Of a stretch of 64,000 nucleotides of DNA, positions 1-7,931 are shown piece by piece. This stretch comes from JABCPH02 sp963524305 (GTDB taxonomy: Bacteria > Fusobacteriota > Fusobacteriia > Fusobacteriales > Leptotrichiaceae). Each line of letters begins with the position of its first letter. Position 1 is the stretch's first letter. Location of the stretch: positions 1 through 64,000 of the forward strand of contig CAURGH010000011.1 in NCBI GenBank assembly GCA_963524305.1, written 5' to 3'. The notes under the pieces are model-generated. The model saw only the letters and a program-made list of their open reading frames with translations, was not told the DNA's origin and made no database searches. The position numbers were made by a program, and so were the translations under genes.

Positions 1-2235
1 AATAGAAACTTTGGGAACAGAGATAGAAACGATCGAAATGGAGAAAACAGAAGTTTTGGAAATAGAGACAGAAATAATGACCGAGATAACAGGAACTTTG
101 GGAACAGAGATAGAAATGATCGAAATGGAGAAAACAGAGGTTTTGGAAACAAAGATAGAAACGATCGAAATGGGGAAAATAGAAGTTTTGGGAACAGAGA
201 TAGAAATGACCGGGATAATAGAAACTTTGGGAATAAGAGAAAAGAAGTTACAAAAGATGAGGTTGCAGCAGTAGTTGCACCAGCCACAGAAAAACCAAAA
301 TCAGGTGGAAAAGGAAAAGCTAAATTCGATAAAAAGAAATACGAAAAAGATAAAAAGAAAAAAGAACAAGAATTAAGAGAATTGAGAACTGATTTTAGAA
401 GAGATGACAAAAAGAAAAAGAAAAACAAAAAACAAGAAAAAGCAGTTAAAGATGAAATTGTAAGATTAGAAGGAGAATCAATTGGAATGATAACAATTGG
501 TGAAGAAATTCCTATTAAAACTTTAGCTGAAAAATTAGGAATTAACGTTTCTGATATTATTAAAAAATTCTTTATGGAAGGTAAAGTTCTTACTGCTAAT
601 GCTATCTTAAGTTTTGAAGAAGCTGAGGAAGTTGCTCTAGAGTACGAAGTAATTGTTGAAAAAGAAGAAGTTGAAGAAGTAAGTTACGGAGAAAAATATC
701 ATCTAGAAGTAGAAGATAAAAAACAAGATTTAGTAACGAGAGCACCAATTATTACAATTATGGGACACGTTGACCATGGTAAGACTTCATTATTGGATGC
801 ATTAAGACATACTAATGTAATCCAAGGGGAAGCGGGAGGAATTACACAAAAAATTGGAGCGTACCAAGTAAACTGGAAAGGTCAAAAAATAACATTTATC
901 GATACTCCAGGACATGAGGCGTTTACTGAAATGAGAGCTAGAGGAGCGAATATTACAGATATTTCGATTTTGATAGTTGCAGCAGATGATGGAGTTAAAC
1001 CACAAACTGTAGAGGCAATTTCACATGCTAAAGAAGCAGGAGTGCCAATAATTGTTGCGATTAATAAAATTGATAAACCAGGTGCAGATCCAATGAAAGT
1101 TAGAACAGAGTTAACTGAATATGGGTTAATGTCGCCTGATTGGGGTGGAACAACTGAGTTTGTAGAAATTTCTGCTAAACAAAAAATTAATTTAGAAGAA
1201 TTATTAGAAACAATTTTAATTACTGCGGAATTACAAGAATTAAAAGCTAACCCTAAAAAACGTCCTAAAGCAGTTGTAATCGAATCGAGATTGGATCCTC
1301 AAATGGGAGCAGTTGCCGATTTATTAATTCAAGAAGGACAATTAGAAATTGGAGATATATTTGTAGCAGGAGAATCTCACGGTAGAGTAAGATCAATGGT
1401 TGACGATAGAGGAAATAAAATTAAAAAAGCTACATTATCACAACCAGTTGAGATAACAGGATTTAGTACAGTTCCTAATGCTGGAGATATTTTATATGGA
1501 GTAAACAACGATAAACAAGCGAAAAAAATAGTTGAAGATTTCATTAAAGAGAAAAAGATAAATGAACAAAACAAGAAAAAACATATTTCTTTGGAAAGTT
1601 TATCACAAGAGTTGGAAGAACAACAATTGAAAGAATTAAAATGTATTATAAGAGCCGATTCAAAAGGATCTGTTGAAGCATTAAAAGAATCATTAGCTAA
1701 ATTGAATAATGAAAAAGTTATGATTAATATTATTCAAGCTAGTGCGGGAGCTGTAACTGAAGGAGATGTTAAACTTGCTGAAGCATCAGACGCAATTGTA
1801 ATCGCATTTAACGTAAGACCAACAACACCAGCAATAAGTGAAGCTGAAAAAACAGGTGTAGAAATTAGAAACTATAACGTAATTTACCACTTGACAGAAG
1901 AAATTGAAAAAGCTATGTCTGGAATGCTTGATCCTGAATTTAAAGAAGTTTACTTAGGAAGAATCGAAGTTAAACAAGTATTTAAAGTTTCAAATGTTGG
2001 AAATATTGCAGGAGCGATAGTTGTAGATGGTAAAGTAAGTAGACACTCGAAAATAAGAGTTGTTAGAGATGGAATTATTATTTTTGATGGAGAATTAGCA
2101 TCATTGAAGAGATTTAAAGATGACGCAAAAGAAGTTGTTATGGGACAAGAATGTGGAATTGGAATTCAAGACTTTAACGACATCAAAGAAGGCGACATAA
2201 TCGAATCATATATTTTAGAAGAAATACCAAGATAG
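1..2235 (+). CDS. infB: Translation initiation factor IF-2 (5' end outside window)
   Basis: IF-2 is the GTPase that delivers initiator tRNA to the 30S subunit and promotes 50S joining. The frame is open from base 1, so the true start lies upstream; a TTG at 382 is internal. The visible protein opens with a repetitive Asn/Arg/Asp/Gly/Phe tract (about 1-230), then a Lys-rich linker and an IF2-N domain (about 470-640). The G domain carries GHVDHGKT (763-786), DTPGHE (901-918) and NKID (1063-1074). The beta-barrel and initiator-tRNA-binding C domains follow to the stop. rbfA lies 48 bp downstream, the usual infB-rbfA order. The low-complexity N-terminus is longer and more repetitive than in most bacteria. 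Confidence 0.97.
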   Translation, partial: NRNFGNRDRNDRNGENRSFGNRDRNNDRDNRNFGNRDRNDRNGENRGFGNKDRNDRNGENRSFGNRDRNDRDNRNFGNKRKEVTKDEVAAVVAPATEKPKSGGKGKAKFDKKKYEKDKKKKEQELRELRTDFRRDDKKKKKNKKQEKAVKDEIVRLEGESIGMITIGEEIPIKTLAEKLGINVSDIIKKFFMEGKVLTANAILSFEEAEEVALEYEVIVEKEEVEEVSYGEKYHLEVEDKKQDLVTRAPIITIMGHVDHGKTSLLDALRHTNVIQGEAGGITQKIGAYQVNWKGQKITFIDTPGHEAFTEMRARGANITDISILIVAADDGVKPQTVEAISHAKEAGVPIIVAINKIDKPGADPMKVRTELTEYGLMSPDWGGTTEFVEISAKQKINLEELLETILITAELQELKANPKKRPKAVVIESRLDPQMGAVADLLIQEGQLEIGDIFVAGESHGRVRSMVDDRGNKIKKATLSQPVEITGFSTVPNAGDILYGVNNDKQAKKIVEDFIKEKKINEQNKKKHISLESLSQELEEQQLKELKCIIRADSKGSVEALKESLAKLNNEKVMINIIQASAGAVTEGDVKLAEASDAIVIAFNVRPTTPAISEAEKTGVEIRNYNVIYHLTEEIEKAMSGMLDPEFKEVYLGRIEVKQVFKVSNVGNIAGAIVVDGKVSRHSKIRVVRDGIIIFDGELASLKRFKDDAKEVVMGQECGIGIQDFNDIKEGDIIESYILEEIPR

Positions 2236-2283
2236 TCGATAGTTCACTATTTTAAAAATAAGATGTGAAAAGGTAGGTGGATT

Positions 2284-2646
2284 ATGAACGATAGAAGAAA
2301 GAAAGGTTTAGAAAAAGAAATTTCGAGAATAATTGGGATGACACTTCTTACTGATGTGAAAAATGAAACTGTAAAAAGTTATGTTTCGATTCATAAAGTA
2401 GAACTTACGAAAGATGGAAGATATCTTGATTTGACTTTTTCAATTCTAGACTTGAAAAATAATGTAAATAAAGATAAAATGTCTGAAGAATTAAATAAAT
2501 TAAAAGGTTTTTTTAGAAAAAAATTAGGGTCACAGTTATCAATGAGATTTGTTCCTGAAATAAGAATTCATTTAGATGATAGTGTTGAATATGGCGTGAA
2601 AATCGCTAGTATCTTGAATGAAATAAAGAAAAAGGAAAGTGAATAA
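2284..2646 (+). CDS. rbfA: 30S ribosome-binding factor A
   Basis: RbfA is a small cold-shock-type assembly factor that binds the 30S subunit and assists 16S rRNA maturation. The 120-residue length is typical. The N-terminus (RRKKGLEKEISRII) and the KH-like core with RFVPEIRIHLDDSVEYG near residues 92-108 are family hallmarks. An AGGTGG ribosome-binding site sits about 5 bp before the ATG. It follows infB and precedes recJ by 3 bp, so all three are probably one transcript. Confidence 0.95.
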   Translation: MNDRRKKGLEKEISRIIGMTLLTDVKNETVKSYVSIHKVELTKDGRYLDLTFSILDLKNNVNKDKMSEELNKLKGFFRKKLGSQLSMRFVPEIRIHLDDSVEYGVKIASILNEIKKKESE

Positions 2647-2649
2647 TTT

Positions 2650-4323
2650 GTGAAATGGAAATTAAAAAACTATAATAGCAATTATTTAATTTCTAAAAGT
2701 AAAGAGTTTCAAGAAAGTAGATTGATAACTAAATTATTGTTAAATAGGGGAATTACAACATCAGAAAAGGTTGAAGAATTTTTGAATCCCAGTGAGAAAG
2801 ACTTGTATAGTCCGTTTCTTTTTGAAGAAATGAGAGAGGTAGTTGATAGAATATTAAGAGCTAAGAATAATAGAGAAAAAGTGGTTATTTATGGTGATTA
2901 CGATGTTGATGGAATCTCTGGGACTGCCTATTTAGTAATAATTTTAAGAAAACTAGGAATGGATGTAGATTATTATATACCAAACAGGGCTCATGAAGGA
3001 GTTGGTATAAATAAATCCTTAATAAGATATCTAAAAAAAAGAAATACAAAATTATTTATAACAGTAGATATAACTATTAATGACAGAAATGAAGTAAAAC
3101 TTTTAAGAGATAATAATATTGATGTAATTATAACGGATCATCATAGACAAATAGAGGATATTAGTAATTTAGGGGTTTTGATGGTAAATCCTAAAGTAGG
3201 CAATTATCCTAATAAAAATTTATCAGGATCTGGAGTTGCTTTTAAATTGGCAGATGCAATTTATGAAGTGATAGGAGTAGATAAAAAAATACTTTATGAT
3301 TATATAGATATTGTTATGATTGGAACTGTTGCTGATGTTGTTCCAATGACTGATGAAAACAGATTTATTATAAAAAAAGGGTTAAGTAATCTAAAAGAAA
3401 CGAAAATAAAAGGATTAAAATATATAATAAACTATTTGAGAATGAATCCGCAAAATATAACAGCAAGTGATATTGGATTTTATATAGCACCAATATTTAA
3501 TGCTTTGGGAAGAGTCGACAATTCAAAAATGGTAGTTAATTTCTTTATTCAAGAGGATGATGAAAAACTTTATTCGATTATAGAAGAAATGAAAAGAGCA
3601 AACAGAATGCGTAGATATTTTGAATTAGAAATTTATGATGAGATTGAAAGAAAAATTCAAAAATTAAATAATCCAAAATATATTTTTATGAAAAGTAGAA
3701 AATGGCATTCAGGAGTGATTGGAGTAGTATGTTCTAGAATATCGATAAAATATAATATTCCAGTGATTTTAGTTTCAATAAAAAATGGTTTTGGAAAGGC
3801 ATCTTGTAGAAGTATTGAAGGTTTGAATATTTTTAATATATTAAATGATGTTTCCGATAAATTAGAACGGTTTGGAGGACATGATTTAGCAGCAGGATTT
3901 TTGGTGTCAGAAAAACATTTGAATCAGATTGAGAAGTATTTGAAACATAGATTGTTGAATGCAAATAAAAAGAATGTTGAGAAAGTTCTAGATGTTGATA
4001 GTAAATTGAGTATAGAAGGAATGAATAAAAATAAACTTCTAGATATTAACAGATTATCGCCATTTGGATTGGATAATCAAGAACCAAATTTTATTGACAA
4101 TAATATATCTTTTATCAGTTTTATAAAATTTGGAATAAATAACAGACATTTTAAAGGCTTTGTTAGAAAAAATGATAGAATAATATCTGTTATAGGATAC
4201 AACTTAGGACATAAATTAAAATCAAGAAATATGACAAAAAAATATAGTATAGTCTATACACCAGTATTTAAATCTGTTCATTCGGATTTATTTATTGAAC
4301 TAAAAATAAAAGATTTTAATTGA
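2650..4323 (+). CDS. recJ: Single-stranded-DNA-specific exonuclease RecJ
   Basis: RecJ is a 5'-3' exonuclease acting on single-stranded DNA in recombination and mismatch repair. The DHH phosphoesterase core shows DYDVDG at residues 83-88, VDI near 139-141 (usually VDC; the Asp is kept) and DHH at 163-165. The DHHA1 domain has GGHDLAAGF near residue 409. The C-terminal OB-fold region is short, giving 557 residues, near the lower end of the family. The start is GTG, 3 bp after the rbfA stop, implying translational coupling. Confidence 0.93.
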   Translation: MKWKLKNYNSNYLISKSKEFQESRLITKLLLNRGITTSEKVEEFLNPSEKDLYSPFLFEEMREVVDRILRAKNNREKVVIYGDYDVDGISGTAYLVIILRKLGMDVDYYIPNRAHEGVGINKSLIRYLKKRNTKLFITVDITINDRNEVKLLRDNNIDVIITDHHRQIEDISNLGVLMVNPKVGNYPNKNLSGSGVAFKLADAIYEVIGVDKKILYDYIDIVMIGTVADVVPMTDENRFIIKKGLSNLKETKIKGLKYIINYLRMNPQNITASDIGFYIAPIFNALGRVDNSKMVVNFFIQEDDEKLYSIIEEMKRANRMRRYFELEIYDEIERKIQKLNNPKYIFMKSRKWHSGVIGVVCSRISIKYNIPVILVSIKNGFGKASCRSIEGLNIFNILNDVSDKLERFGGHDLAAGFLVSEKHLNQIEKYLKHRLLNANKKNVEKVLDVDSKLSIEGMNKNKLLDINRLSPFGLDNQEPNFIDNNISFISFIKFGINNRHFKGFVRKNDRIISVIGYNLGHKLKSRNMTKKYSIVYTPVFKSVHSDLFIELKIKDFN

Positions 4324-4349
4324 TATTTTAGATAAGTTTATGTTAAAAT
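4320..4349 (+). promoter_or_regulatory. Sigma-70 promoter for tig
   Basis: A -35 box TTGATA (4320-4325), an 18-bp spacer and an extended -10 TGTTAAAAT (4341-4349) are visible. The -35 begins at the last base of the final recJ sense codon and overlaps its stop. Transcription would start near 4356, leaving a leader of about 220 bases before tig. The same extended -10 string recurs upstream of lon. Confidence 0.6.
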
Positions 4350-4355
4350 ATCATT

Positions 4356-4576
4356 AATAAATCGTGTTGTTTTTAATGTGTAAATTTATAAAAACAATTT
4401 TAGGTTTGCAAAAGTAATTCGTAAGATTACAGTACCAAAAAGAGCATTTGGGAAGGTTTTTCCTCATAAAAAAGCCATAGCCTTACTGTTAAAATTTATA
4501 GCTTAAAAAGGAAATATTGCTCAATGAAAAGTAACATAACAATTTATTTATATGAAATTATAGGAGGATTAAACAA
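4356..4576 (+). promoter_or_regulatory. Long leader region before tig with small hairpins
   Basis: About 220 bases without a gene. Visible structure: a perfect GTAAT/ATTAC hairpin (4414-4430, 7-base loop), a GGAA/TTCC hairpin near 4451-4463, and a longer-range pairing of GAGCA (4442-4446) with TGCTC (4518-4522) enclosing the second hairpin. The AGGAGG ribosome-binding site lies just before the tig ATG. I recognise no known riboswitch, CIRCE element or SRP RNA. It may be a regulatory leader or a small RNA. Confidence 0.35.
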
Positions 4577-5866
4577 ATGGCAACAGTAAAAAAATTATCA
4601 GAAACTAGTTATGAAGTATCAGTAACAAGAACAGGAGATGAATTATCTCACTTGAAAGAGCATGTTTTATCACACTTTAAAGATGCAAAAGTAGATGGAT
4701 TCAGACCAGGACATGTTCCTGCAAAAGTTCTTGAACAAAAATTTCAAAAAGAAATTGAAGGGGAAATTTTAAATCATATTATTTCTGAAGAATACCAAAA
4801 AGCAGTAGTAGAAAACGAATTAAGACCTATAGCTGATCCAAGATTAGAAAAATATGAAAATAAAGAAGGAACAGTAGAAGTTGTATTCGTAATTCCTGTA
4901 TTACCTGCAATTACTTTAGGTGAATATAAAGGTGTAGAAGTTGAAAAAGAAACTTTAGATATTACTGATGAAAAAGTAAATGCTGAAATCGAAAGATTAA
5001 AAGAAGGAGCTGCTAAATTAAAAGAAGTTGAAGCAGATGCTACAGCTGAATTAAATGATGTTGCAAATATTGATTTTGAAGGATTTATAGATGGAGAAGC
5101 ATTCGAAGGAGGGAAAGCTGAAGGATTTGACTTGACATTAGGTTCACATAGTTTTATCGACAACTTTGAAGACCAAATTGTTGGACATAAAAAAGGTGAT
5201 GAATTTGATGTAACAGTTATGTTCCCTGAAAACTACGGTGCAGAAAACTTAGCAGGAAAACCAGCTATTTTCAAAGTAAAAGTAAATTCTATTAAGAGAA
5301 AAGAAGAAGCTGAATTAAATGATGATTTGGCTAAAGAATTAGGATATGATTCTCTTGAAGATTTAAAGGTTAAAACTAGAGAAAGTTTGACTAAGAGAGA
5401 AGAAACTAGAATTAATAATGAATTTAAAGGAAAAGTAGTTGAAGCAGTTGTAGCAAATACAAATGTTGAAGTACCAGCTGAATTAACAAATAGAGAAGTT
5501 GAATATCAAATTAATAGATTTGCTCAACAATTACAAATGCAAGGAATTTCATTGGAACAATATTTCCAAATGACTGGACAAACTCTTGATAAAATGAGAG
5601 AAGAATCAAGAGAAATGGCTGAAAAATCAGTTAAAACTGAATTAGTATTATCTGAAATTACAAAAGCTGAAAACATTGAAGTAAGCGATGATGAAGTAAA
5701 CGCTGAAATCGATAAAATGGCTACAATGTACGGAATGGATAAAGAAGCATTATTAGCAGATGTAAGAAAATCAGGAAACTATGCAAGATTTATTGATGAA
5801 ACTAAATATAGACTTTCTCACGAAAAAACAATAGATTTATTAGTAAATTCAGCAAAAGTTAAATAG
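4577..5866 (+). CDS. tig: Trigger factor, ribosome-bound chaperone
   Basis: Trigger factor binds at the ribosomal exit tunnel and shields nascent chains; it also has peptidyl-prolyl isomerase activity. The 429 residues contain the ribosome-docking loop FRPGHVP (about 42-48), an FKBP-type isomerase domain (about 160-240) and a long helical C-terminal chaperone domain. The ATG follows a strong AGGAGG. It heads the tig-clpP-clpX-lon block, joining folding and proteolysis. Confidence 0.97.
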   Translation: MATVKKLSETSYEVSVTRTGDELSHLKEHVLSHFKDAKVDGFRPGHVPAKVLEQKFQKEIEGEILNHIISEEYQKAVVENELRPIADPRLEKYENKEGTVEVVFVIPVLPAITLGEYKGVEVEKETLDITDEKVNAEIERLKEGAAKLKEVEADATAELNDVANIDFEGFIDGEAFEGGKAEGFDLTLGSHSFIDNFEDQIVGHKKGDEFDVTVMFPENYGAENLAGKPAIFKVKVNSIKRKEEAELNDDLAKELGYDSLEDLKVKTRESLTKREETRINNEFKGKVVEAVVANTNVEVPAELTNREVEYQINRFAQQLQMQGISLEQYFQMTGQTLDKMREESREMAEKSVKTELVLSEITKAENIEVSDDEVNAEIDKMATMYGMDKEALLADVRKSGNYARFIDETKYRLSHEKTIDLLVNSAKVK

Positions 5867-5890
5867 TAGTTATTAATTAATAGAAAAGTT

Positions 5891-5940
5891 AAGAAGGTAA
5901 GGGTCTAACCTCAAGTAGTAGTGGTATTCCCTTACCTCTT
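5891..5940 (+). terminator. Stem-loop between tig and clpP
   Basis: AGGTAAGGG (5895-5903) pairs perfectly with CCCTTACCT (5929-5937) around a 25-base loop that itself holds a small ACC/GGT pairing. The following bases (CTTTAAAAATTT) are A/T-rich but not a clean T run, so this may be a leaky terminator, an RNA-processing site or an mRNA stabiliser rather than a full stop. Confidence 0.5.
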
Positions 5941-5968
5941 TAAAAATTTAAAATAAGGAGAGGTTCTA

Positions 5969-6538
5969 ATGTATAGTCCTGTAGTAATTGAAAACGATGG
6001 TCGTGGAGAAAGAAGTTACGATATATATTCAAGATTGTTAAAGGATAGAATAATATTTGTGAGTGGAGAAGTTGAAGATAATATGGCTAATGCAATTGTT
6101 GCACAATTATTATTTTTAGATGCTCAAGATAAAGAGAAAGATATTGTTATGTATATAAATAGTCCTGGTGGAGTTATAACAGCTGGATTAGCTATATATG
6201 ATACAATGAGACATATTAAATGTGATGTTTCTACGGTTTGTGTAGGACAAGCTGCAAGTATGGGTGCGGTTTTATTGACAGCTGGAACTAAAGGGAAAAG
6301 ATATTCATTACCAAATTCTAGAATAATGATACATCAACCTTTAGGCGGAGCAAGAGGACAAGCGACAGATATTCAAATTCAAGCACAAGAAATAGAAAGA
6401 ATGAAACAAATAACAAGTAAAATTTTATCAGAAGGAACTGGAAAATCAGTTGAAGAAATCTATAAAGATACTGAAAGAGATAATTTTATGTCTCCTGAAG
6501 AAGCGTTAGAATATGGATTAATCGATAAAATATTGTAA
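5969..6538 (+). CDS. clpP: ATP-dependent Clp protease proteolytic subunit
   Basis: ClpP forms the tetradecameric serine-protease chamber fed by ClpX. The catalytic triad is visible as Ser97 (GQAASMGA), His122 (MIHQPLGG) and Asp171 (TERDNF), the canonical positions. Length 189 is typical for a mature, short-propeptide ClpP. A GGAGAGG site precedes the ATG. clpX follows after 48 bp. Confidence 0.97.
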   Translation: MYSPVVIENDGRGERSYDIYSRLLKDRIIFVSGEVEDNMANAIVAQLLFLDAQDKEKDIVMYINSPGGVITAGLAIYDTMRHIKCDVSTVCVGQAASMGAVLLTAGTKGKRYSLPNSRIMIHQPLGGARGQATDIQIQAQEIERMKQITSKILSEGTGKSVEEIYKDTERDNFMSPEEALEYGLIDKIL

Positions 6539-6586
6539 TTTTAGTTTGTGAATGGTAAATTTTAAATATTTAGAAGAGGTGGAAAA

Positions 6587-7816
6587 ATGCCAAAAAAAGA
6601 AGAACATTTTTGCTCTTTTTGTGGAAGAGAAGAAGATGAAGTTGGAAGATTGATTCAAAGTACAGAAGATCCAGATGTATTTATTTGTAATGATTGTGTT
6701 GATGACTGTGTAGAATTGTTAGATAGTTATGATTATTACGATGAAAATAACAGTGGAAAGAAAATTACATTGTTGAAACCAAAAGAAATTAAAATTAAAT
6801 TAGATGAATATATTATTGGTCAAGAAAATGCAAAAAAAATTCTTTCAGTTGCAGTATATAACCATTTTAAGAGAATAACTCATAAAATGGAAAGAAAAGA
6901 AGATGATGTTGAATTACAAAAATCTAATGTTTTATTAGTTGGACCTACAGGAAGTGGGAAAACATTGTTGGCACAAACATTGGCTAAAATATTAAATGTA
7001 CCTTTGGCAATTGCTGATGCGACTACATTAACAGAAGCTGGGTATGTTGGTGATGATGTAGAAAATGTATTATTGAAATTAATTAAAGCTGCAGATTATG
7101 ATATAGAAACTGCAGAACACGGAATTATTTATATAGATGAAATTGATAAAATTGCTAGAAAATCAGAAAATATGTCTATTACGAGAGATGTTTCTGGTGA
7201 AGGGGTTCAGCAAGCATTGTTAAAAATAATTGAAGGAACAGTTGCAAGTGTACCGCCTCAAGGTGGAAGAAAACATCCAAACCAAGAAATGATTGAAATC
7301 AATACGAAAGACATTTTATTCATTGTCGGTGGAGCATTTGAAGGATTGGAAAGTAAAGTAAAAAATAGAATTAACGAAAAAAGAGTAGGATTTGGATTGG
7401 AAACTACTGAAACTAAATTAGATGACTTGACATTATTTGAAAATGTGTTGCCAGAAGATTTAGTTAAATTTGGGTTAATTCCGGAATTGATAGGAAGATT
7501 ACCGATTATTACTGCACTTCATGGATTGGATGAAGAAGCGATGATAAAAATCTTGACAGAGCCTAAAAATTCATTAGTAAAACAATATCAAAAATATTTT
7601 GAAATGGAAAATGTTGAATTGGTATTTGAAAAAGATGCTATTGAAGAAATAGCAAAATTGGCTTTGAAGAGAAAAATTGGAGCAAGAGGACTTCGTTCGA
7701 TTATTGAAAGTGTAATGATTGATTTGATGTACGAAATTCCTTCAAAGAAAGAAGTTTCAAAAGTTATAATTACTAAAGAAGCTGTTGATGATAAAAGTAA
7801 AGTAATAGTGGAATAA
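6587..7816 (+). CDS. clpX: ATP-dependent Clp protease ATP-binding subunit ClpX
   Basis: ClpX is the AAA+ unfoldase that recognises substrates and threads them into ClpP. Its N-terminal zinc domain has Cys9, Cys12, Cys34 and Cys37. Walker A GPTGSGKT is at 119-126, the pore loop GYVG at 152-155, and Walker B IYIDEID at 181-187. The sensor-2 motif KIGARGLR lies near residue 365. The 409-residue length is standard. It sits in the tig-clpP-clpX-lon cluster seen in many bacteria. Confidence 0.97.
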   Translation: MPKKEEHFCSFCGREEDEVGRLIQSTEDPDVFICNDCVDDCVELLDSYDYYDENNSGKKITLLKPKEIKIKLDEYIIGQENAKKILSVAVYNHFKRITHKMERKEDDVELQKSNVLLVGPTGSGKTLLAQTLAKILNVPLAIADATTLTEAGYVGDDVENVLLKLIKAADYDIETAEHGIIYIDEIDKIARKSENMSITRDVSGEGVQQALLKIIEGTVASVPPQGGRKHPNQEMIEINTKDILFIVGGAFEGLESKVKNRINEKRVGFGLETTETKLDDLTLFENVLPEDLVKFGLIPELIGRLPIITALHGLDEEAMIKILTEPKNSLVKQYQKYFEMENVELVFEKDAIEEIAKLALKRKIGARGLRSIIESVMIDLMYEIPSKKEVSKVIITKEAVDDKSKVIVE

Positions 7817-7820
7817 TAGG

Positions 7821-7849
7821 TATACTTTTTTTCATTTGTATGTTAAAAT
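7821..7849 (+). promoter_or_regulatory. Probable extended -10 promoter for lon
   Basis: The extended -10 TGTTAAAAT (7841-7849) is intact, but the -35 position offers only weak matches (TATACT, 7821-7826, 17-bp spacing). A start near 7856 gives a leader of about 75 bases before lon. It resembles the tig promoter, sharing TATGTTAAAATA. Confidence 0.45.
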
Positions 7850-7931
7850 AATTGTGGGTGAGATTATTTTAAATATTTTAAACATATAAATAAGCATAAT
7901 ATTTAAGTAAGTTTAAAAAGAAAGGGGAATT

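Noticed and set aside
11..274. An 87-codon plus-strand frame rich in Glu/Ile/Thr
   Set aside because: It is an off-frame reading of the repeat DNA inside infB; the infB frame is open from base 1 through the same bases.
4380..4560. CIRCE heat-shock element, SRP RNA or T-box before tig
   Set aside because: The TTAGCACTC/GAGTGCTAA inverted repeat, the SRP apical-loop motif and T-box features are all absent.
4774..5163. Minus-strand frame within tig
   Set aside because: Low-complexity antisense of a clear chaperone gene with no ribosome-binding site.
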